Shown in pieces: positions 1 through 8,322 of a stretch of 13,523 nucleotides of DNA (position 1 is the first letter of the stretch; the number at the start of each line of letters is the position of its first letter). A program made the translations under genes and the position numbers. Location of the stretch: positions 1-13,523 of the forward strand of contig CAKRLN010000036.1 of assembly GCA_934359535.1 (NCBI GenBank). The letters are read 5' to 3'. The notes under the pieces are model-generated. The model was not told where the DNA came from. It ran no database searches and saw only the letters and a list, made by a program, of their open reading frames with translations. The DNA is from an uncultured Lachnospiraceae bacterium. GTDB lineage: Bacteria; Bacillota; Clostridia; Lachnospirales; Lachnospiraceae.

Positions 1-1202
1 GCATTACGTATTATTTTATTGACAACCAGGAATATTTTAACTGTGTCGTACCATATGGGGACATCCGCTATGATATTGAGAAATTTGTATTTTTCGATAA
101 AGCGGTATTATCCATGCTGCCTCATATTGATTTCCATCCGGATATTATCCACTGCCATGACTGGGAGACAGGACTTGTTCCGGTTTATCTGAAGAACGAA
201 TTTGCAGCGGATCCTTATTTCTGGGGAATCAAGACGATTGTTACGATTCATAATTTACGGTTCCAGGGTGTATGGGATATTAAGACAATGAAGGGACTGA
301 CCGGTTTTCCAGCTTCACTTTTTACTCCAGACAAGCTGGAGTTTAATAAGGATGCGAATATGTTAAAGGGTGGTCTTGTTTATGCCGATTATATCACAAC
401 GGTAAGTGATACCTATGCAAATGAGATCCAGACACCTTTTTATGGGGAAGGGTTAAACGGCCTGCTTTCAGCAAGGCATTTTGACATGCAGGGAATTGTT
501 AACGGAATTGATTATTCGGTTTACAATCCGCAGACAGATGCAAAAATCTATACAAACTACGACGCCTCGGACTTCCGTAAGAAAAAAGCGAATAATAAAA
601 TAAAGCTTCAGGAGGAGCTTGGACTTGCAGTGGATAAAAAGCGTTATATGATTGGTCTTATTTCGCGCCTGACGGATCAGAAGGGACTCGACCTGATCAA
701 TTATGCAATGGAACGGCTTATCGACGAATATACACAGTTTGTCGTTATTGGAACCGGAAATCCTGAGTATGAGAACATGTTCCGTCATTATGCGTGGAAA
801 TATCCAGACCGGGTATCTGCAAATATCTGTTATTCAGATGATCTTGCACATAAGCTGTATGCTGCGGCAGATGCATTCTTAATGCCGTCGGCTTTTGAAC
901 CGTGTGGACTGACACAGCTGATTTCCTTCCGATACGGAACAGTTCCGATCGTCCGTGAGACAGGTGGGCTGAAGGACACTGTAAAACCGTTTAATGAATA
1001 TGAGAATACCGGAGATGGATTTTCATTTACGAACTACAATGCAGAAGATATGTTAAATGTTGTCAACTATTCGAAACATATTTTCTATGATCGCAAACGG
1101 CAGTGGAATCAGATGGTGGATCGTGGAATGGCAAATGATTTTTCATGGAACGCTTCCAAATTCCGCTATGAAGGCTTATACAACTATCTGATCGGAGAAT
1201 AA
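1..1202 (+). CDS. glgA: Glycogen synthase (ADP-glucose type), 5'-truncated by window edge
   Basis: Transfers glucose from ADP-glucose to the growing alpha-1,4-glucan in cytoplasmic glycogen synthesis (GT5 family). The frame is open from base 3 to the TAA at 1200-1202, giving 399 codons. About 80 N-terminal residues, including the KxGG substrate loop, lie outside the window. The Met at 114 is internal: the 37 codons before it (YFIDNQEYF, YDIEKFVFF) read as normal family sequence. Visible landmarks are DIIHCHDWETGLVP with the conserved His region, then the C-terminal GT-B half with GLISRLTDQKGLDL and the acceptor/nucleotide-binding segment SAFEPCGLTQL followed by YGTVPIVRETGGL, which holds the conserved catalytic-site Glu. 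No frameshift is seen. A strong terminator follows directly. The family call is very secure; substrate preference (ADP- over UDP-glucose) is inferred from the bacterial family. Confidence 0.97.
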   Translation, partial: ITYYFIDNQEYFNCVVPYGDIRYDIEKFVFFDKAVLSMLPHIDFHPDIIHCHDWETGLVPVYLKNEFAADPYFWGIKTIVTIHNLRFQGVWDIKTMKGLTGFPASLFTPDKLEFNKDANMLKGGLVYADYITTVSDTYANEIQTPFYGEGLNGLLSARHFDMQGIVNGIDYSVYNPQTDAKIYTNYDASDFRKKKANNKIKLQEELGLAVDKKRYMIGLISRLTDQKGLDLINYAMERLIDEYTQFVVIGTGNPEYENMFRHYAWKYPDRVSANICYSDDLAHKLYAAADAFLMPSAFEPCGLTQLISFRYGTVPIVRETGGLKDTVKPFNEYENTGDGFSFTNYNAEDMLNVVNYSKHIFYDRKRQWNQMVDRGMANDFSWNASKFRYEGLYNYLIGE

Positions 1203-1225
1203 CTTTTTATAAAATTGCCTACACT

Positions 1226-1258
1226 AAATACGGATATCGTAAGATATCCGTATTTTTT
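1226..1258 (+). terminator. Intrinsic terminator after glgA
   Basis: A perfect 13-bp inverted repeat (1226-1238 with 1243-1255, core TACGGATATC) closes on a 4-base GTAA loop. A run of Ts, partly within the stem, ends at 1258. It lies 23 bases after the glgA stop and fits a Rho-independent terminator. Only 24 bases separate it from the next ATG, so any promoter for tepA must overlap it or lie upstream of it. Confidence 0.88.
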
Positions 1259-1282
1259 ACGAGATGCAGGAGTGTAGAAGCA

Positions 1283-2023
1283 ATGGATTTTAATCAAAAT
1301 GAACGAGCAAAAGAAAATGAGTCCCGAAATAAATTTCATTCGTCAGCCGTATCGAGGGAAACGAATGAAAATATCAAGGAATACGGACAGACGTTATTAC
1401 AGCATAATCCCTATCATCATAATATCTATCTGCTTTCCATTATTGGAGAGATTGAGGGACATGAATGTCTCCCCTCCAATTCCAAAACAACCAAATATGA
1501 GCATGTTCTTCCAAGACTTGCAGCGATTGAAGATGACCGCAATGTAGATGGAGTCCTTCTGCTTTTAAATACCGTAGGAGGTGATATTGAAAGCGGACTT
1601 GCAATGGCAGAAATGATTGCTTCTTTAAGCAAACCGACGGTTTCCCTTGTGCTTGGGGGAAGTCATTCGATCGGAGTTCCACTTGCCGTATCGACAGATT
1701 ATTCCATGATCGTGCCGACCGGAACGATGGTAATCCACCCGGTCCGTATGAGTGGAACAGTGATCGGGGCGCAGCCAACTTACGATTATTTTAAACAGAT
1801 GCAGGACCGGATCATCGGCTTTATCGCAAATCATTGCAATGCACCGGTGGAGCGTCTTGAAGAAATGATGATGAATACGCAGATGCTTACAAAGGATCTT
1901 GGGACGATCCTCGTCGGAAAACAGGCAGTGGAAGAGCAGCTTATTAATGAGACCGGTGGAATCTCTGACGCATTTTTAAAGCTTCACCAGCTGATTGAGT
2001 ATCAGAAACATGAACAGATGTAA
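1283..2023 (+). CDS. tepA: ClpP-family serine peptidase, TepA-like
   Basis: A 246-residue ClpP/crotonase-fold protein of the TepA (translocation-enhancing protein, B. subtilis YmfB) group. Landmarks are LLLNTVGGDIESG (about 93-105), the nucleophile segment GGSHSIG with Ser129, VIHPVR with His152, and KDLGTILVG with Asp205. Their order and spacing match the ClpP Ser-His-Asp triad, so the enzyme looks catalytically competent. The first 45 residues are polar and probably flexible. No signal peptide or membrane helix is seen, so it should be cytoplasmic. The start is supported by AGGAG at 1268-1272, ten bases before the ATG. In B. subtilis the orthologue sits beside spoIIIE, and ftsK/spoIIIE follows here after uppP. 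TepA has been linked to protein secretion and spore-protein processing; its true substrate here is unknown. Confidence 0.9.
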   Translation: MDFNQNERAKENESRNKFHSSAVSRETNENIKEYGQTLLQHNPYHHNIYLLSIIGEIEGHECLPSNSKTTKYEHVLPRLAAIEDDRNVDGVLLLLNTVGGDIESGLAMAEMIASLSKPTVSLVLGGSHSIGVPLAVSTDYSMIVPTGTMVIHPVRMSGTVIGAQPTYDYFKQMQDRIIGFIANHCNAPVERLEEMMMNTQMLTKDLGTILVGKQAVEEQLINETGGISDAFLKLHQLIEYQKHEQM

Positions 2024-2024
2024 T

Positions 2025-2044
2025 CGAAATCCGAAATCCGAATA
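2025..2044 (+). repeat. Short tandem repeat just upstream of the uppP promoter
   Basis: CGAAATC occurs twice in tandem (2025-2031, 2032-2038), followed by a partial third copy CGAATA (2039-2044). It directly abuts the -35 hexamer of the uppP promoter. It could be chance or a regulator contact site; nothing else supports a function. Confidence 0.4.
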
Positions 2045-2073
2045 ATGACAAACGTTCTATGGTATGGTATATT
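2045..2073 (+). promoter_or_regulatory. Sigma-A-type promoter with extended -10, upstream of uppP
   Basis: ATGACA (2045-2050, 5/6 match to TTGACA) and TATATT (2068-2073) are separated by exactly 17 bases. TGG immediately before the -10 box forms an extended -10 (TGnTATATT). The predicted transcript would start near 2080, leaving a leader of about 23 bases before the uppP ATG. This suggests uppP, and probably ftsK, can be transcribed independently of tepA. Confidence 0.65.
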
Positions 2074-2102
2074 AGAAGTGTACGTTTAAAAAGGGGGCAC
2101 TT

Positions 2103-2996
2103 ATGTCATTATTACAAGCAGTTTTTATGGGTATTATACAGGGATTAACCGAATTTCTGCCCGTAAGCAGTTCGGGACACCTTGCTTTATTTCAAATCGT
2201 TTTTCATTTGAATACCGATACAGGTCTATTATTCAGTGTACTTTTACATTTTGGAACACTGATCTCGATCTTTGTGGCATTTCACAAGGATGTAAAAAAG
2301 CTGATCTGTGCAGGGGTTTTAATTATCGCAGATTCGATTTCCAATATCGTAATATTTTTCCGGAATCGCATCCGGAATGAGAACGAAGAATACCGGAAGA
2401 TTATCTGCACCTCTTATCGGAAGCTGGTTTTCATGATTCTGATATCGACCATTCCAACTGCGGTAATTGGTTTTACGAACAGGGAGCTCGTTGAGATGGC
2501 AGAAACGATCTTAATTATTCCAGGAATTTGTCTGATTCTTACAGGAATCCTGTTAATCATTGCTGACCGGATTCCTGCTGGAAGGCGGTCTCCAAAGCAG
2601 GTTACATATACCAATGCATTTATCATTGGAATTTGTCAGGGTCTTGCAACGCTTCCTGGATTATCCCGTTCCGGGACAACGATTACAGCCTGCTTAGTCA
2701 GCGGTTTTGACCGCCGGTTTGCAGCAAAATACTCATTTTTAATGTCAATACCGGCCGTGCTTGGTGCCGCAGTTTTAGAAATCAGCAGTGTCGTAAAGGC
2801 ACAAAGCAGTGGACTATTGCATGTTTCTGGTACCGATGTCATATACTATCTTATTGGGACAATCATTGCTGCTGTAGTTGGATATATCAGCATTAAAACA
2901 ATGCTTGTAATCGTCCGCAAAAAGAAATTTATGGCATTTGCGGTCTATTGCCTTCTGGCAGGAAGCATATCGGTCGGAGCTTATCTGATCGCATAA
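2103..2996 (+). CDS. uppP: Undecaprenyl-diphosphatase (UppP/BacA)
   Basis: Integral membrane phosphatase that dephosphorylates undecaprenyl diphosphate to recycle the lipid carrier for peptidoglycan and other envelope polymers. Overproduction of the family gives bacitracin resistance. The two family signatures are present: QGLTEFLPVSSSGHL near the N-terminus, with the (E/Q)xxxE pair Gln13/Glu17 and His26, and LPGLSRSGTT at about 184-193 with Arg189. The second is preceded by ICQGLATL, an echo of the first that reflects the family's internal pseudo-repeat. At 297 residues it is slightly longer than E. coli UppP; the extra length is a charged loop (about 85-107, FRNRIRNENEEYRK) between helices. 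The ATG is preceded by AAGGGGG at 2090-2096. It ends 31 bases before ftsK with no terminator between them, so the two are probably co-transcribed. Confidence 0.96.
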   Translation: MSLLQAVFMGIIQGLTEFLPVSSSGHLALFQIVFHLNTDTGLLFSVLLHFGTLISIFVAFHKDVKKLICAGVLIIADSISNIVIFFRNRIRNENEEYRKIICTSYRKLVFMILISTIPTAVIGFTNRELVEMAETILIIPGICLILTGILLIIADRIPAGRRSPKQVTYTNAFIIGICQGLATLPGLSRSGTTITACLVSGFDRRFAAKYSFLMSIPAVLGAAVLEISSVVKAQSSGLLHVSGTDVIYYLIGTIIAAVVGYISIKTMLVIVRKKKFMAFAVYCLLAGSISVGAYLIA

Positions 2997-3027
2997 GCAG
3001 TTTATAGAATCTGGAGGATGTTTTTAA

Positions 3028-5700
3028 ATGGCAGCGAAGAAAACAACTTCTTCAAAGGGTAGGACAACAACTGGAAAAAGAAAAAACACCAAAAAACAAG
3101 AGCAGGAATTACGTTTAAAGGCTGCAGCGTTTCAGGAGGAAGTGTTTCTCTGGGGAATCGTTGCAGTTTCCCTTGTCTTATTTATCAGTAATTTTGGCTT
3201 CGGTGGCTCCGTTGGCAATGCTTTAAGCAGATTCTTCTTTGGCATTTTCGGACTTGTCGCTTATATTTTTCCAGTTGCATTGTTTGCTGGCAGCTTTTTT
3301 GCAGTTTCCAATGCCGGAAATTCCTATGCAATGCGAAAGCTTGCCGCATCCATCGCATTTGTTTTTTTTATCTGTTTCTTTACCGAACTTATAATTTCAA
3401 AATCAATTGTCATGACTCCGATGGAAGCCTTTCATTATAGCTATGAAAACCGGATTGGCGGAGGAATCATTGGGGGAACACTGGCATATCTTATGATTCC
3501 GGCATTCGGAATGGCTGGTGCTTATATCATTGATGTAATTGCTCTTATCATTACGCTTGTTTTAATTACTGAGAAATCTGCCTTAAAAGGCATGAAAAAG
3601 GGCGGACAGCGTGTTTATGAGACCGCAGTGGAAAACTCCGAACGCTATCAGGAGCTTCGGGAATTACGGCAGGAAGAAAAAGCGAAGCGCCGTATGGATA
3701 AAAAGGTTACCGGAGTGTCTATGAACACAAAGCTTGAATCCGCAAAGAAAAAACAGCTGACCGATGAAATAAACGAGCTGCACCCGAAAGCTGAGAGTGA
3801 TTTCACGAAAACGATAAAAGAATCAAAGAAAATACAGCTAAAGCCGGATGATAAGGAGGCGCCAGTCCCTGTGCATACGGAGTTGTTTCCGCCGGAACCG
3901 GAAACTGCTGACACATTTTTAAATGAGTCTGACGAAATGAACGAGCTTGTCATCCATGGAGAATTTGAAAAGCCACTAGAGAAGCAGGAAGAACCGTTAG
4001 AGCAATTTGCATATGACGAGGAGCTTCCAGTTTTTGAGTCCGATCAGTCACTCGAAGAAGGAATCCGGAGTGTCTCATCCGGGAAGCCGGTTAAACCCGA
4101 TCCAGAACCTGCAAAGCCTGCGATACCGGAAGAAACCAAAAAGGTTACAAAGGAAGAACTTTCGGATGAGGTGGCAAAAGTCGAGGCCCAGGCCGCAGAA
4201 AGTGAGGCTCCGTTAAAGGAATATGTATTTCCACCGGTTCATCTGTTGAAGCCGGGAGACAAAAAAAAGAACGGAAATACCAAAGAACAGGTACGTGAAA
4301 CCGCGATCAAGCTCCAACAGACATTAAAAAATTTTGGTGTCAATGTTACAGTGACCGATGTGAGCTGTGGTCCAGCGGTAACACGCTATGAGCTTCAGCC
4401 GGAGATGGGGGTAAAGGTTAGTAAGATTGTCAACCTTGCGGATGACATTAAGTTAAATCTTGCAGCCGCAGATATCCGTATCGAGGCTCCGATTCCGGGA
4501 AAGGCGGCGGTCGGAATTGAGGTTCCGAATAAGGAAAATGTTATGGTTCCATTCCGTGAACTTGTGGAATCGGAGGAATTCCAGAATTCGAAATCTAGGA
4601 TTTCGTTTGCTGTTGGAAAGGATATTTCCGGTAAGGTGACCGTTACAGACATTGCCAAAATGCCGCATCTTCTGATCGCAGGCGCAACGGGTTCCGGTAA
4701 ATCGGTATGCATCAATACCATTATTATGAGTATTCTTTATAAAGCGCATCCGGACGATGTAAAGCTGATCATGATTGATCCGAAGGTTGTGGAGTTAAGC
4801 GTCTATAACGGAATTCCCCATCTTATGATTCCGGTTGTAACAGATCCGAAAAAGGCAGCGGGAGCCTTGCACTGGGCAGTTGCGGAAATGACAGAGCGTT
4901 ATAACCGGTTTGCCGAGGCAAATGTCAGGGAAATCAATGGCTACAATGCTAAGGTTGATTCGCTTGAAGTATTGGAAGGACAGGAACGTCCGAAGAAAAT
5001 GCCACAGATTGTTATTATTGTAGACGAGCTTGCCGATCTTATGATGGTTGCATCGAATGATGTAGAGGAAGCAATCTGTCGTCTTGCGCAGCTTGCAAGG
5101 GCAGCCGGCATCCACCTTGTAATTGCAACCCAGCGTCCATCTGTCAATGTTATTACAGGTCTGATCAAGGCAAATATGCCAAGCCGTATCGCATTTGCGG
5201 TAACCTCCGGGGTAGATTCAAGAACAATTCTTGATATGAACGGGGCAGAAAAACTGCTTGGAAAAGGAGATATGCTTTTTGACCCTCAGGGCATGCCAAA
5301 GCCGATCCGCGTCCAGGGAGCCTTTGTGTCCGATAAGGAGGTTTCCGATGTGGTTGAATTTCTGACCTCAAATAATGGACAGGCAGAATATAACCATGCG
5401 GTTCAGGAGCAGGTCAATAATATGCCACAGACAGGTGGAAACAGTGTTTCCATAACAGACAATGATTCTGGAGGAGATGGCCGGGATACCTACTTTATGG
5501 ATGCTGCAAGAATTCTCATGGATAAGGAACGGGCTTCCATCGGAATGCTGCAGAGGTATTTAAAGGTTGGCTTTAACCGTGCAGCAAGAATCATGGATCA
5601 GCTTGAAGAGGCAGGAATTGTTGGTCCGGAAGAGGGAACAAAGCCAAGAAAAATATTAATGTCCCCGGAAGAGTTTGAACAATTCATTGACGGGAACTAA
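3028..5700 (+). CDS. ftsK: DNA translocase FtsK/SpoIIIE
   Basis: Septum-anchored, ATP-driven double-stranded DNA pump that clears chromosome DNA from the closing division septum, and from the sporulation septum in the SpoIIIE role. The 890 residues read as: a Lys/Arg-rich cytoplasmic tip (1-32); four or five membrane helices (about 38-181); a long charged, Pro/Glu-rich linker (about 185-395); the alpha and beta RecA-like motor with Walker A GATGSGKS (552-559) and Walker B IVIIVDE (661-667) followed by the ATQRPS strand (700-705); and a C-terminal winged-helix gamma domain (about 820-885) that reads oriented DNA sequences, containing [15 protein letters not shown]. The ATG is preceded by TGGAGG at about 3012-3017. 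Nearby tepA recalls the B. subtilis spoIIIE locus. Whether it serves division, sporulation or both cannot be told from sequence alone. Confidence 0.97.
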   Translation: MAAKKTTSSKGRTTTGKRKNTKKQEQELRLKAAAFQEEVFLWGIVAVSLVLFISNFGFGGSVGNALSRFFFGIFGLVAYIFPVALFAGSFFAVSNAGNSYAMRKLAASIAFVFFICFFTELIISKSIVMTPMEAFHYSYENRIGGGIIGGTLAYLMIPAFGMAGAYIIDVIALIITLVLITEKSALKGMKKGGQRVYETAVENSERYQELRELRQEEKAKRRMDKKVTGVSMNTKLESAKKKQLTDEINELHPKAESDFTKTIKESKKIQLKPDDKEAPVPVHTELFPPEPETADTFLNESDEMNELVIHGEFEKPLEKQEEPLEQFAYDEELPVFESDQSLEEGIRSVSSGKPVKPDPEPAKPAIPEETKKVTKEELSDEVAKVEAQAAESEAPLKEYVFPPVHLLKPGDKKKNGNTKEQVRETAIKLQQTLKNFGVNVTVTDVSCGPAVTRYELQPEMGVKVSKIVNLADDIKLNLAAADIRIEAPIPGKAAVGIEVPNKENVMVPFRELVESEEFQNSKSRISFAVGKDISGKVTVTDIAKMPHLLIAGATGSGKSVCINTIIMSILYKAHPDDVKLIMIDPKVVELSVYNGIPHLMIPVVTDPKKAAGALHWAVAEMTERYNRFAEANVREINGYNAKVDSLEVLEGQERPKKMPQIVIIVDELADLMMVASNDVEEAICRLAQLARAAGIHLVIATQRPSVNVITGLIKANMPSRIAFAVTSGVDSRTILDMNGAEKLLGKGDMLFDPQGMPKPIRVQGAFVSDKEVSDVVEFLTSNNGQAEYNHAVQEQVNNMPQTGGNSVSITDNDSGGDGRDTYFMDAARILMDKERASIGMLQRYLKVGFNRAARIMDQLEEAGIVGPEEGTKPRKILMSPEEFEQFIDGN

Positions 5701-5753
5701 GAAAAGTGATAAACAAATAGTAGTAGTTTATACATAATTGGAGGAGTGAACAT

Positions 5754-7424
5754 ATGAAAACTGATATTGAAATTGCACAGGAAGCGAAAATGGAGCATAT
5801 CAAGAACGTTGCCGCAAAGCTTGATATTACAGAAGACGAGCTTGAACTTTATGGAAAGTATAAGGCAAAATTATCCGATGAACTGATGGATAAGATAAAG
5901 GACCGTCCAGATGGTAAATTAATTCTTGTTACCGCAATTAACCCGACACCAGCTGGTGAGGGAAAAACAACCACAAGCGTTGGTCTTGGAGAGGCATTTG
6001 GACAGCTTGGCAAAAAGGCTGTTATTGCACTTCGTGAGCCATCCCTTGGACCATGCTTTGGAATTAAAGGCGGTGCTGCAGGCGGCGGCTATGCGCAGGT
6101 TGTTCCAATGGAAGATCTGAATCTGCATTTTACAGGAGATTTCCATGCCATTACTTCTGCCAATAATCTGCTTGCTGCACTTCTCGACAACCATATTCAG
6201 CAGGGCAATGAGCTTGGAATCGATCCAAGACAGATCGTATGGAAGCGCTGTCTGGATATGAATGACCGCGTTCTTCGAAATGTTGTAGTCGGTCTCGGAA
6301 GCAAAATGGACGGTATGGTTCGTGAGGATCATTTTGTTATTACCGTTGCATCAGAAATTATGGCAATTCTCTGTCTTGCAGATGACATGAATGACCTGAA
6401 AAAAAGACTTGGAAAAATTATCGCTGCCTACACATTTGACGGAAAACCGGTAACCGCAGATGATCTTCATGCAACCGGTTCTATGGCAGCCTTGTTAAAG
6501 GATGCTTTAAAACCGAATCTGATCCAGACCTTAGAGCATACCCCTGCACTTGTGCACGGTGGACCATTTGCCAATATTGCGCATGGATGTAACAGCGTCC
6601 GTGCAACAAAAACAGCTTTAAAGCTTGCAGATTACGTGATTACAGAGGCAGGCTTTGGTGCAGATCTTGGTGCTGAAAAATTTTTCGATATCAAATGCCG
6701 TAAAGCCGGACTTCATCCGGATGCTGTCGTCCTCGTTGCAACAATCCGTGCATTAAAATATAATGGCGGTGTTCCAAAGGATTCTCTTTCCGAAGAAAAT
6801 CTTGACGCGCTGAAAAAGGGAATTGTCAACCTTGAAAAGCATATCGAAAACCTTCACAAATTTGGAGTTCCGGTTGTTGTAACCTTAAACTCTTTTGTGA
6901 CAGATACGAAAGCAGAGACTGATTTTGTAGAAGAATTCTGCACTTCCCGTGGATGCGATTTCGCATTATCTGAAGTATGGGAAAAAGGCGGAGAGGGTGG
7001 AATGGCACTCGCCAATAAGCTGTTAAATACACTGGAAAATAAAAAGAGTGAATTTAAAGTTCTCTATCCAGATGAACTTTCCTTAAAGGAAAAGATTGAA
7101 ACCATTGCAAAAGAGATTTATGGAGCAGATGGAGTTACCTATACCGCTGCTGCTGAAAAGGAGTTAAAACGGATAACGGATCTTGGAATGGCAGATCTTC
7201 CGGTCTGCATGGCAAAAACACAGTATTCCTTCTCAGACGATGCCAAAAAGCTTGGAAGACCAACCGGATTTACGATCCATGTACGCGAAGTATACGCAGC
7301 TGCCGGAGCCGGCTTTATTGTTGCAATCAACGGATCCATTATGACAATGCCAGGTCTTCCGAAAAAACCGGCTGCATATGGAATTGATGTAAATGACGAC
7401 GGTGTAATCACCGGGCTTTTCTAA
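5754..7424 (+). CDS. fhs: Formate--tetrahydrofolate ligase
   Basis: Makes 10-formyl-tetrahydrofolate from formate, THF and ATP, feeding purine and fMet-tRNA synthesis; in acetogens it is also the second step of the Wood-Ljungdahl methyl branch. The 556-residue length is typical for this monofunctional enzyme. The P-loop-like segment [10 protein letters not shown] (65-74) is followed by [22 protein letters not shown] (94-115) and [12 protein letters not shown] (123-134), with [14 protein letters not shown] near the C-terminus. All are family signatures with no missing key residue. A strong GGAGGAG (5740-5746) sits eight bases before the ATG. The stop overlaps the ribosome site of folD 14 bases on, so fhs and folD are one operon. 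No terminator separates it from ftsK, 53 bases upstream. Confidence 0.98.
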   Translation: MKTDIEIAQEAKMEHIKNVAAKLDITEDELELYGKYKAKLSDELMDKIKDRPDGKLILVTAINPTPAGEGKTTTSVGLGEAFGQLGKKAVIALREPSLGPCFGIKGGAAGGGYAQVVPMEDLNLHFTGDFHAITSANNLLAALLDNHIQQGNELGIDPRQIVWKRCLDMNDRVLRNVVVGLGSKMDGMVREDHFVITVASEIMAILCLADDMNDLKKRLGKIIAAYTFDGKPVTADDLHATGSMAALLKDALKPNLIQTLEHTPALVHGGPFANIAHGCNSVRATKTALKLADYVITEAGFGADLGAEKFFDIKCRKAGLHPDAVVLVATIRALKYNGGVPKDSLSEENLDALKKGIVNLEKHIENLHKFGVPVVVTLNSFVTDTKAETDFVEEFCTSRGCDFALSEVWEKGGEGGMALANKLLNTLENKKSEFKVLYPDELSLKEKIETIAKEIYGADGVTYTAAAEKELKRITDLGMADLPVCMAKTQYSFSDDAKKLGRPTGFTIHVREVYAAAGAGFIVAINGSIMTMPGLPKKPAAYGIDVNDDGVITGLF

Positions 7425-7438
7425 GGAGACATAAATTT

Positions 7439-8284
7439 ATGACACAGATCATTGATGGAAAACGCATTTCCCAGGAAATTAAAGAGGAATTAAAACAGGA
7501 GGTTGCTGTCTTAAGGGAAGCAGGAAAGGAATGCTGTCTTGCCGTGATTCAGGTTGGAGATGATCCAGCATCCTCTGTCTATGTAAGAAATAAAAAAAGA
7601 GCCTGCGAATATATCGGAGTGAGATCCTTATCCTATGAGCTTCCGGAAAGCACAACCGAAGAAGAGCTTTTAGCACTTATTGGGAAGCTGAATGAAGATC
7701 AGACAGTTCATGGTATTTTATGCCAGCTTCCGCTGCCGAAGCATATTGATGAGGAAAAGGTATTAAATACGATTTCCCCGAAAAAAGATGTGGATGGTTT
7801 CCATCCTCAGAATGTAGGGGCACTTGTCGTTGGACAAAAAGGTTTTATATCCTGCACACCGGCAGGAATTATTGAACTGTTAAAACGAAGCAATATTGAA
7901 ATTGCGGGAAAACACTGTGTTGTAATCGGACGCAGTAATATTGTCGGAAAACCAATGGCTCTTTTAATGCTCCGTGAGAATGCAACGGTTACGGTCTGCC
8001 ATTCAAAAACTACAAATCTGAAAGAAATCTGCAAAGAAGCAGACATTTTGATTGTTGCAATTGGAAAACCGCAGTTCGTGACTGCGGACTATGTGAAAGA
8101 TGGTGCGGTGGTTATTGATGTTGGAATTCATCGCGATGCAGAGAATAAGCTGTGTGGGGATGTCGCATATGATGAAGTGAAGGATCATACCTCTGCAATT
8201 ACACCGGTTCCTGGAGGAGTTGGTCCGATGACAATCGCAATGCTGATGCATAACTGTGTAGAAGCTATGAAAATATATTCCTGA
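7439..8284 (+). CDS. folD: Bifunctional methylene-THF dehydrogenase / methenyl-THF cyclohydrolase
   Basis: Interconverts 5,10-methylene-THF, 5,10-methenyl-THF and 10-formyl-THF using NAD(P). Its product pool is shared with Fhs, encoded just upstream. The 281 residues contain YVRNKKRAC (48-56) with the catalytic Lys at 52, CQLPLP with Gln96, DVDGFHP with Asp119, the nucleotide-binding Rossmann segment VVIGRSNIVGKP (161-172), and VPGGVGPMT (257-265). The Lys, Gln and Asp positions match the E. coli active-site trio (K54, Q98, D121) with a constant two-residue shift. The ribosome site AAGGAG (7423-7428) overlaps the fhs stop codon, giving tight translational linkage. No separate cyclohydrolase gene (fchA) is present, consistent with FolD doing both steps. 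Confidence 0.97.
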   Translation: MTQIIDGKRISQEIKEELKQEVAVLREAGKECCLAVIQVGDDPASSVYVRNKKRACEYIGVRSLSYELPESTTEEELLALIGKLNEDQTVHGILCQLPLPKHIDEEKVLNTISPKKDVDGFHPQNVGALVVGQKGFISCTPAGIIELLKRSNIEIAGKHCVVIGRSNIVGKPMALLMLRENATVTVCHSKTTNLKEICKEADILIVAIGKPQFVTADYVKDGAVVIDVGIHRDAENKLCGDVAYDEVKDHTSAITPVPGGVGPMTIAMLMHNCVEAMKIYS

Positions 8285-8322
8285 TTTAAAAAATGATGTA
8301 ATATAACGGATGGGAAAATCAT

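Noticed and set aside
114..1202. Met at 114 as the glgA start
   Set aside because: Codons from base 3 onward already read as conserved glycogen synthase, so the gene simply enters from outside the window.
1299..1547. 82-codon plus-strand frame inside tepA
   Set aside because: It overlaps the well-supported ClpP-like frame, has no family resemblance and no separate ribosome site.
5701..5753. Possible folate riboswitch or terminator before fhs
   Set aside because: The gap is only 53 bases. It holds just a weak 6-bp ATAAAC/GTTTAT pairing with an 11-base loop, without a T-run or aptamer-like sequence.
8285..8322. Promoter TATAAC (8302-8307) before the zinc-ribbon gene
   Set aside because: No acceptable -35 hexamer is found at 16-18 bases, and the box would put the start almost on the weak ribosome site.
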